A DNA stretch of 10,916 bases, taken from the NCBI GenBank assembly GCA_023356515.1, contig JAKQYG010000097.1, forward strand, positions 1-10,916, given 5' to 3'. The position numbers and the translations under genes were made by a program. Below the pieces are notes generated by a model that did no database searches, was not told the origin of the DNA, and saw only the letters and a program-made list of their open reading frames with translations. This stretch comes from Trichodesmium sp. MAG_R04 (GTDB lineage: Bacteria; Cyanobacteriota; Cyanobacteriia; Cyanobacteriales; Microcoleaceae). Of this stretch, positions 6,206-10,916 are shown piece by piece. Each line of letters begins with the position of its first letter. Within the stretch, counting starts at the first letter, position 1.

Positions 6206-6455
6206 TCATCCTATGACAATAGAATCATTGACAATAGTGAAGGCAGTTCGCCTAGTCCTGCAAAGCTATCAACATTATGTGGCAAGCGCCATTGATATCC
6301 CGTGGGACTGCATGACCACATTGAGGACATTTATAAATCTTGGAACCACCTAAGTTCTTATGAATGTTACCGCAGTTGGTACAAGTTTTAGAAGGATAAG
6401 CTTCGTTACAACGAACTACTAAAACACATGAGCGAGCTCTATCCGCCATGCCCAT
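6206..6455 (-). pseudogene. tnpB: IS200/IS605-family tnpB C-terminal relic, frameshifted
   Basis: The minus strand encodes RCNEAYPSKTCTNCG, then YKCPQCGHAVPRDINGA, the TnpB zinc ribbon (CxxC...CxxC, with Cys 25, 28, 43 and 46 of the open frame) followed by the final RuvC acidic site (RD-x-NGA). NGARN has become NGACH. The frame stops at 6252 after ALQD, but seven bases later another frame continues TAFTIVNDSIVIG and ends at TGA 6206-6208. That matches the usual TnpB ending (ALQDTAFTI...DSIAIV), so a short insertion has shifted the frame. Similarity fades upstream of about 6443, so roughly four-fifths of the gene, including the other RuvC motifs, is gone. Intact TnpB is an RNA-guided nuclease of IS200/IS605 elements; this copy cannot be. 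Confidence 0.85.
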
Positions 6456-6650
6456 TTAATGTTCAGATTGCACCCCCGCGATAATAATATTATGGCTTAT
6501 GTCTTCCAAACTAATCAATTCATATGTCTCCTGCTTATGGACAAGGTAATAGAGATCCAATTTTTCGGTAAATAAAGTTGAAGAGATTTGGGCAGAGGCT
6601 GATACCCCTGCTAGCTTATCCCTATGAAGTAAGAATTTCCAACCGTTCAC
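6456..6650 (-). CDS. Short open frame between psaM and tnpB relic, doubtful
   Basis: A 64-residue frame starts at GTG 6648-6650, 13 bp after the psaM stop, and ends at TAA 6456-6458, immediately before the tnpB relic begins. The C-terminal part, LYYLVHKQETYELISLEDIS, has protein-like composition, but I recognise no domain. It could be the tail of a gene cut by the transposon, mobile-element sequence, or chance. No ribosome binding site is evident. Confidence 0.2.
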   Translation of the reverse strand: MNGWKFLLHRDKLAGVSASAQISSTLFTEKLDLYYLVHKQETYELISLEDISHNIIIAGVQSEH

Positions 6651-6663
6651 AGCATGGAGTATG

Positions 6664-6759
6664 TTATTTGTACAGCTCAGTTGAGAGTCGGAATGCTAAA
6701 ATTCCTGGGATTAGAGCAATTACGAGAGCAATTAATACTTGTGTATCAGATAAAGGCAT
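6664..6759 (-). CDS. psaM: Photosystem I reaction centre subunit XII (PsaM)
   Basis: A 31-residue peptide, MPLSDTQVLIALVIALIPGI followed by LAFRLSTELYK, encoded from ATG 6757-6759 to TAA 6664-6666. Length and sequence match PsaM, the single-helix subunit at the edge of photosystem I in the thylakoid membrane, which helps stabilise trimers and antenna pigments. The N-terminal (S)DTQ, the helix ending in ALIPG, and the terminal ATELYK-type tail (here STELYK) are family hallmarks. TAGGAG sits 9 nt upstream of the ATG, a good ribosome binding site. The gene lies between ndk and the tnpB relic. It appears monocistronic; a TATAGG-like -10 in the spacer toward ndk could serve it. It falls below common gene-calling size limits. 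Confidence 0.93.
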   Translation of the reverse strand: MPLSDTQVLIALVIALIPGILAFRLSTELYK

Positions 6760-6910
6760 AGTTCAAAACTCCTAAATGTTTGTAGTTTACTTTGAAGTTA
6801 ATTTCCCATATTTTACCTATAATTTGCAAATTAATAGACTGGTATTGTTACAAATTGAAACAAACATTAAATTTTTTCCTTTTTCTCTATTCTTTACTTC
6901 CTATGAAAAT

Positions 6911-6939
6911 AGTTAGCTCTCTAAATCAGGGAGCTAACT
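6911..6939 (-). terminator. Hairpin terminator downstream of ndk
   Basis: AGTTAGCTCTC (6911-6921) and GGGAGCTAACT (6929-6939) form an 11-bp stem with one non-Watson-Crick pair (G-U wobble in one transcript sense) and a 7-nt loop. It starts 27 bp past the ndk stop codon. Read on the ndk strand it is followed by ATTTTC, a short U-tract, fitting intrinsic termination. The weak U-tract lowers certainty. Confidence 0.6.
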
Positions 6940-6965
6940 TATAGATATTTCAGACAAGAACAATT

Positions 6966-7424
6966 TTAACTATTTTTTTCAACAATCCAGGTAGATAAAG
7001 TAAGCTCCCATGATACTAACTCTTCCTCTTTAAACCAAAGACTAATCTCCTTCTGAGCAGTCTCAATTGCATCAGAACCATGTATTAGATTACGGCCAAC
7101 ACTAATTCCATAATCACCACGAATTGTGCCAGGTTCAGCACTCAAAGGATTAGTTGCCCCAATGATTTTTCTTCCAGATGCTACAACTCCTTCACCTTCC
7201 CAAACCATTGCTACTACAGGGCCAGATGTAATAAATTCTATTAAGCCTGAAAAGAATGGTTTTTCTTTATGAACATCATAGTGTTGTTCAGCAAGTTTCT
7301 GAGTTACCCTGATAATCTTTAGACCCACTAAGGTAAAACCTTTTGTTTCAAAGCGATCGATTATCTGGCCTACAAGTCCTCTTTGGACACCATCCGGTTT
7401 AATGGCTATAAAGGTGCGTTCCAA
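6966..7424 (-). CDS. ndk: Nucleoside diphosphate kinase
   Basis: Transfers the gamma phosphate from ATP to nucleoside diphosphates through a phosphohistidine, balancing NTP and dNTP pools in the cytoplasm. The 152-residue product is close to the usual 149. It begins MERTFIAIKPDGVQRGLVG, with the nucleotide-binding Lys9, and contains GATNPLSAEPGTIRGDYG and the catalytic His115 in the signature NLIHGSD. The start codon is TTG (7422-7424), supported by AAGGAG with 8-nt spacing and by alignment to the universal MERT N-terminus. The last residues (TLSTWIVEKNS) are slightly longer than usual but unremarkable. A possible -10 (TATTAT on the minus strand) lies between the gene and a MITE-like element, whose near edge is 46 bp upstream of the start. 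A hairpin terminator follows the stop. Confidence 0.96.
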   Translation of the reverse strand: MERTFIAIKPDGVQRGLVGQIIDRFETKGFTLVGLKIIRVTQKLAEQHYDVHKEKPFFSGLIEFITSGPVVAMVWEGEGVVASGRKIIGATNPLSAEPGTIRGDYGISVGRNLIHGSDAIETAQKEISLWFKEEELVSWELTLSTWIVEKNS

Positions 7425-7470
7425 ACTGATACTCCTTAAAAATTTGCTCTATAATAATACTTTACAGTAC

Positions 7471-7562
7471 CAGGACTTACGCAAATTTACCTTGAAAACA
7501 CCATATGTAGGAGGCGAATGGCATTCGCCCTCACCGGGTGTAGTGCCCGTGCGTAAGTCCTG
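7471..7562. mobile_element. MITE-like element with 13-bp inverted repeats and AGTAC duplication
   Basis: CAGGACTTACGCA (7471-7483) is exactly matched by its reverse complement TGCGTAAGTCCTG (7550-7562). Both sides are flanked by the direct repeat AGTAC (7466-7470 and 7563-7567), the expected target-site duplication. The 92-bp element has no coding capacity. Inside are a 7-bp hairpin, GGCGAAT (7513-7519) with ATTCGCC (7523-7529), and a smaller CGGG/CCCG stem. From memory, CAGGACTTACGCA ends recur on cyanobacterial insertion sequences and MITEs. It sits between the divergent ndk and speA genes. The perfect repeats and duplication suggest recent insertion, unlike the decayed elements elsewhere in the window. 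Confidence 0.8.
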
Positions 7563-7680
7563 AGTACAAAGTAAATCATAGTTTAGGCTATAGCATTACA
7601 GTTTTTGCATGACTTTTATATCTATGACTTATTAAGTTCAAATTATCTTAAGTTTAGTATATTAAAATTTAAAATATAAA

Positions 7681-9759
7681 ATGGATTTACACTCAACTAT
7701 AAATCAAAATTCTGCTGATATTTCAAAAAATAAATTATTAACTAATACTTCTCAAACAGATAAAACAGAAATTAATCATATCAATTCCCAACAAAAAAAA
7801 TTATGGAGAATTGAAGATAGTGAGAAACTATATAGAATACTAGGGTGGGGTAATCCTTATTTTTCAATTAATTCTGCTGGTCATGTTACAGTTTCCCCTA
7901 AAGGTGATTTAGGAGGTTCTTTAGATCTATATGAAATTGTTGAATCTATTAAACAAAGAAATATAGGGCTACCATTAATTCTTAGATTTTCAGATATTCT
8001 TGAAGATAGAATTGAAAGGTTAAATGCTTGCTTTTATAAAGCGATCGCTCGTTATAATTATAAGAATATATACCGAGGTGTATTTCCTGTAAAGTGTAAT
8101 CAAAATAGTCAGTTGGTAGAGGAAGTAGTTAAATTTGGGAAACCTCATAAATTTGGTTTAGAAGCAGGTTCAAAACCAGAATTATTAATTGCTATAGCTA
8201 CCTTAAATACGGCTGACGCATTAATAATCTGTAATGGTTATAAGGACCGAGAATATATTGAGACGGCAATGCTAGCTCAAAGATTAGGGAAAATACCAAT
8301 AATTGTTATTGAACAAGTAGAAGAAGTACAGTTAGTTATAGAAGCTAGTCGGAAACTAAATATTAAGCCTGTAGTAGGAGTTCGGGTTAAACTAAGCACT
8401 AAAGGTATGGGTCGTTGGGCAGGAACTACAGGCGATCGCGCAAAATTTGGATTGAATATTCCTGAAATAATTCAAGTTGTGAATCAGTTAAAAGGTACGG
8501 GTATTTTAGATTCTTTACAACTTTTACATTTTCATATTGGCTCTCAAATTTCTTCAATTAGTGTGATTAAAGATGCTATTAGAGAAGCAAGTCAAATTTA
8601 TGTGGAATTAGCTCGACTTGGAGCAAATATGAAATACTTAGATGTAGGGGGTGGTTTAGCAGTTGATTATGATGGTTCTAAAACAAAGTTTTATGCTTCT
8701 AAAAATTATGATATGCAGAATTACGCTAATGATATTGTGGCAGAAGTTAAAGAAGCTTGTGAAGATAAAAATATATTACCTCCAATATTAGTTAGTGAAA
8801 GTGGTAGAGCAATTATATCTCATCAATCAGTTCTAGTTTTTGATGTATTAGGAGTTAGTCAAGTTCTGAAAGAAGAACCACTAATTATTGGTAAAGATGA
8901 ACATTTAATTTTGCAAAACCTCTACGAAATTTATCAATCTATTAACCAAAATAATTATCAGGAAGCATATCATGACGCAATTCAATTCAAGGAAGAATCT
9001 ATTAGTCTATTTAATTTTGGGTACCTTAGTATTAGTGAACGAGCTAAAGTAGAGCAACTATATTGGGGATGTTTTAAAAAAATTCAAGAAATATTAAAAA
9101 GCTCTGAATATGTTCCAGATGATTTAGAAGAACTGGAAAAAATTATGGCATCTATTTATTATATTAATCTTTCTATTTTTCAATCTGCTCCTGATAGTTG
9201 GGCGATTAATCAATTATTTCCAATTATGCCTATACATAGGTTAGATGAAGAACCTACTGAAAAGGCTATATTAGCTGACATTACCTGTGATAGTGATGGA
9301 AAAATTGATCGATTTATTGATTTACGAGATATCAAATCATTACTAGAATTACATCCTCTTCAAGTTAGTAATAAATTTTCTCAATGTTCTCCTATTCAAA
9401 ATTTAGAAAATTCTGCTACAGAAATTACTTCTGTCTTTGAACCTTACTATTTAGGAATGTTTCTTGGAGGTGCCTACCAAGAAATAATGGGTAATCTTCA
9501 TAACTTGTTTGGTGATGTCAATATTGTACATCTTAAATTAACTTCTTCTGGGTACAAAGTTGAACACGTTGTTAAAGGAGACACAATGACGGAAGTATTG
9601 AGTTATGTTCAGTATAATGCTGGTAGTTTAGTTGAAAGTATTCGCTGTCAAACTGAACAAGCTTTCCAAGAAGAAAAAATTACTCTTAAAGAATCACGAA
9701 TGCTGCTACAAAATTATGAGAGTAGTCTTAATAGTTACACTTATTTAAGCGATATTTGA
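7681..9759 (+). CDS. speA: Biosynthetic arginine decarboxylase
   Basis: Decarboxylates arginine to agmatine, the first step of cyanobacterial polyamine synthesis. It is a PLP-dependent fold III enzyme. The 692-residue product is slightly longer than typical (about 660-680), mainly through a low-complexity N-terminal stretch of about 40 residues rich in Asn, Ser and Lys. The PLP lysine is probably Lys138 (GVFPVKCNQN). Further landmarks are FGLEAGSKPELL, KLSTKGMGRWAGTTGDRAKF, HFHIGSQ with His285, the glycine-rich DVGGGLAVDYDG (321-332), SESGRA (372-377), and the C-terminal active-site segment TCDSDGKIDRF with Cys536. LGMFLGGAYQEIMGNLHNLF near 591-610 is also typical. The ATG at 7681 follows AT-rich sequence with no Shine-Dalgarno; a start further inside cannot be excluded. 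Two HIP1 sites lie in the gene. All catalytic motifs are intact. Confidence 0.95.
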   Translation: MDLHSTINQNSADISKNKLLTNTSQTDKTEINHINSQQKKLWRIEDSEKLYRILGWGNPYFSINSAGHVTVSPKGDLGGSLDLYEIVESIKQRNIGLPLILRFSDILEDRIERLNACFYKAIARYNYKNIYRGVFPVKCNQNSQLVEEVVKFGKPHKFGLEAGSKPELLIAIATLNTADALIICNGYKDREYIETAMLAQRLGKIPIIVIEQVEEVQLVIEASRKLNIKPVVGVRVKLSTKGMGRWAGTTGDRAKFGLNIPEIIQVVNQLKGTGILDSLQLLHFHIGSQISSISVIKDAIREASQIYVELARLGANMKYLDVGGGLAVDYDGSKTKFYASKNYDMQNYANDIVAEVKEACEDKNILPPILVSESGRAIISHQSVLVFDVLGVSQVLKEEPLIIGKDEHLILQNLYEIYQSINQNNYQEAYHDAIQFKEESISLFNFGYLSISERAKVEQLYWGCFKKIQEILKSSEYVPDDLEELEKIMASIYYINLSIFQSAPDSWAINQLFPIMPIHRLDEEPTEKAILADITCDSDGKIDRFIDLRDIKSLLELHPLQVSNKFSQCSPIQNLENSATEITSVFEPYYLGMFLGGAYQEIMGNLHNLFGDVNIVHLKLTSSGYKVEHVVKGDTMTEVLSYVQYNAGSLVESIRCQTEQAFQEEKITLKESRMLLQNYESSLNSYTYLSDI
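8041..8048. repeat. HIP1 octamer GCGATCGC
   Basis: Perfect HIP1 palindrome within speA. Confidence 0.9.
8432..8439. repeat. HIP1 octamer GCGATCGC
   Basis: Second perfect HIP1 palindrome within speA, in the segment encoding GDRAKF. Confidence 0.9.
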
Positions 9760-9926
9760 CTTGGAGTAATTTTTGCTAATGCGGTAGTTATCTACTATGA
9801 ATATAATGTGCATATTTCTCTATGAGTACTATAGAACTGAGTGTTTTGGTTAGGGCAATAAATTTTGGTTGTAAGGGAATAGGTAATAAGCAAGAGGAAA
9901 ATGTCCTAAGGTATTTCTGTAGCGCT

Positions 9927-9966
9927 ATAGTTTGTAAAAGCTTTGAACCATTACAAACTATTGACA
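9927..9966 (+). promoter_or_regulatory. 11-bp inverted repeat and TTGACA upstream of the dioxygenase
   Basis: ATAGTTTGTAA (9927-9937) and TTACAAACTAT (9951-9961) are perfect inverted repeats separated by 13 nt. They end exactly where a consensus -35 TTGACA begins (9961-9966), 33 bp before the ATG at 9999. The -10 at 17-nt spacing would be TATTTA, only a half match, and would put transcription start almost at the ATG. The arms could be an operator next to the promoter or a stem-loop. The rest of the 239-bp spacer after speA shows no gene and no clear terminator. Confidence 0.45.
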
Positions 9967-9998
9967 AACTTTAAAATGTTGATTATTTATCAAAAATT

Positions 9999-10913
9999 AT
10001 GATAGTTACTTCACCAAAAAATTTACCCCAAGAAGTAAAAATTCAACTCCTATTAACAGGAGGACATCAATATACTATTTATCTCAAATCTGATGCACCC
10101 TTACTCCAACTTTTAGCTAAAACATTCTTATCTAAAAATCAAAAAACTGAAAATTCTACCCTATTTCAAATTCCTCTAGCAGAAGGTCATTCGGCTTTAT
10201 GTTTTCCTAGTGAACATCTAGTAGGAATGGTAACTGAACCACCAATTTATTTGCAGCATTTGGAAGCACAAGATACTAAAGACAGTATCAAAAGTTATAC
10301 TTATTCTACTACTACAACAGATAACTTAGAATCTCGTTATCTACGGATAGACAATTTCTTCACAAATTCAGAAAATCAACAACTATTTAATTATGTTTTG
10401 CAGAGAAAATCAGATTTTGTTCCAACTACAACATCAACTAAAACTGAAAATTATCGTCGTTCTTTAGTATTGCATTCTTTCCCAAAATTTAGAGAATTGA
10501 TAGTTCACAGAATTAAAGAAGTTTTTCCTGATGTCTTAAATAAATTAAGTATTCCTGTATTTTCAATTGCCGAAATTGAAAGCCAATTAACAGCTCATAA
10601 TGATAATAACTTCTATAAGATTCATAATGATAATGGTTCTCCTGATACTGCGACTAGAGTTCTTACTTATGTTTACTATTTTTATCGAGAACCTAAAGGA
10701 TTTACAGAAGGAAAACTAATAATTTATGATAGTAAAATTCTAGGAAAACACTATGTCAAAGCTGAAACATTTAAAACTATAGAACCTACAAATAATAGTA
10801 TTATATTTTTTCTTAGTCGTTATATGCACGAAGTTTTACCAGTAACTTGTCCTTCTCAAGATTTTGCAGATAGTCGCTTTACTATTAATGGTTGGATACG
10901 TCGCACTGATTAA
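9999..10913 (+). CDS. 2-oxoglutarate/Fe(II)-dependent dioxygenase (prolyl 4-hydroxylase-like)
   Basis: A 304-residue protein with an N-terminal region of unknown function (about 1-95) and a C-terminal double-stranded beta-helix dioxygenase domain (about 112-304). The iron site is visible as HxD at His209 and Asp211 (YKIHNDNGSPDT) and the distal His277 (RYMHEVLPV). Arg293 (DSRFTINGW) is the expected 2-oxoglutarate carboxylate ligand. A second H-N-D at 200-202 precedes the first; by spacing and context 209/211 is the better facial-triad candidate. LTYVYYFYREPKGFTEGKL matches the P4H-type core strands. Such enzymes hydroxylate peptides, free amino acids or small molecules; the substrate here is unknown. 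The 1-95 region (EVKIQLLLTGGHQYTIYLKS, then LLQLLAKTFL) resembles no domain I can name. The ATG at 9999 has no strong ribosome binding site. The gene follows speA by 239 bp, with its own putative promoter. The stop falls three bases before the window edge, so the gene is complete. Confidence 0.85.
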   Translation: MIVTSPKNLPQEVKIQLLLTGGHQYTIYLKSDAPLLQLLAKTFLSKNQKTENSTLFQIPLAEGHSALCFPSEHLVGMVTEPPIYLQHLEAQDTKDSIKSYTYSTTTTDNLESRYLRIDNFFTNSENQQLFNYVLQRKSDFVPTTTSTKTENYRRSLVLHSFPKFRELIVHRIKEVFPDVLNKLSIPVFSIAEIESQLTAHNDNNFYKIHNDNGSPDTATRVLTYVYYFYREPKGFTEGKLIIYDSKILGKHYVKAETFKTIEPTNNSIIFFLSRYMHEVLPVTCPSQDFADSRFTINGWIRRTD

Positions 10914-10916
10914 TTT

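Noticed and set aside
6098..6295. Plus-strand open frame of 65 codons
   Set aside because: It runs antisense through the tnpB relic and its downstream sequence, with no recognisable domain.
6578..6775. Plus-strand open frame of 65 codons
   Set aside because: It is antisense to psaM, which is clearly identified on the other strand.
7353..7360. GCGATCGA in ndk resembling HIP1
   Set aside because: It matches only seven of eight HIP1 bases.
1..10916. CRISPR array, phage or defence island
   Set aside because: No regularly spaced repeats, Cas-like proteins, integrase or phage structural genes are visible; the repeats present are transposon ends, HIP1 sites and isolated palindromes.

Overview
The window comes from a low-GC cyanobacterium, most likely a filamentous Nostocales species. 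It carries divergent petB-petD (cytochrome b6f) and ctpA (D1 processing protease), psaM (photosystem I), the 222-residue PetB with the Nostocales-type N-terminus MFSKQVT, conserved cyanobacterial hypothetical genes, three HIP1 octamers (GCGATCGC), and decayed insertion sequences of families common in Nostocales. Five mobile-element remnants in 11 kb, none of them intact, suggest a genome losing material, as in symbiotic or reduced heterocystous lineages. The lineage is inferred from recall, not from a search.

Layout. 1-452: a broken DUF772-type transposase abutting a relic IS200/IS605 right end. 446-826 (-): small two-helix zinc-ribbon membrane protein. 915-2042 (-): GT4 glycosyltransferase. 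2043-2479: gene-free, locally GC-rich stretch, probably mobile-element debris. 2480-3689 (-): petB-petD operon. 3690-4148: divergent promoter region holding one possible 59-residue ORF. 4149-5378 (+): ctpA. 5391-5465: a second copy of the IS200/IS605 right-end relic. 5459-5848 (-): membrane/coiled-coil protein with a palindromic promoter region. 6206-6455 (-): frameshifted tnpB C-terminus. 6664-6759 (-): psaM, only 31 codons. 6966-7424 (-): ndk with a TTG start and a downstream hairpin terminator. 7471-7562: a 92-bp MITE-like element with terminal inverted repeats and a 5-bp target duplication. 7681-9759 (+): speA, arginine decarboxylase. 9999-10913 (+): a 2OG-Fe(II) dioxygenase preceded by an 11-bp perfect inverted repeat.

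How the genes fit together. petB and petD encode two core subunits of the b6f complex. CtpA matures the photosystem II D1 protein in the lumen, and PsaM is a peripheral PSI subunit, so the middle of the window is a photosynthesis neighbourhood. ndk (nucleotide balance) and speA (agmatine/polyamine synthesis) are housekeeping genes. The most notable structural point is that two unrelated minus-strand genes (446-826 and 5459-5848) both take their stop codons from copies of the same roughly 75-bp IS200/IS605 right-end relic. I found no undescribed defence or biosynthetic system; the candidates for novelty are the small ORF between petB and ctpA, the palindromic control regions, and the N-terminal half of the dioxygenase.
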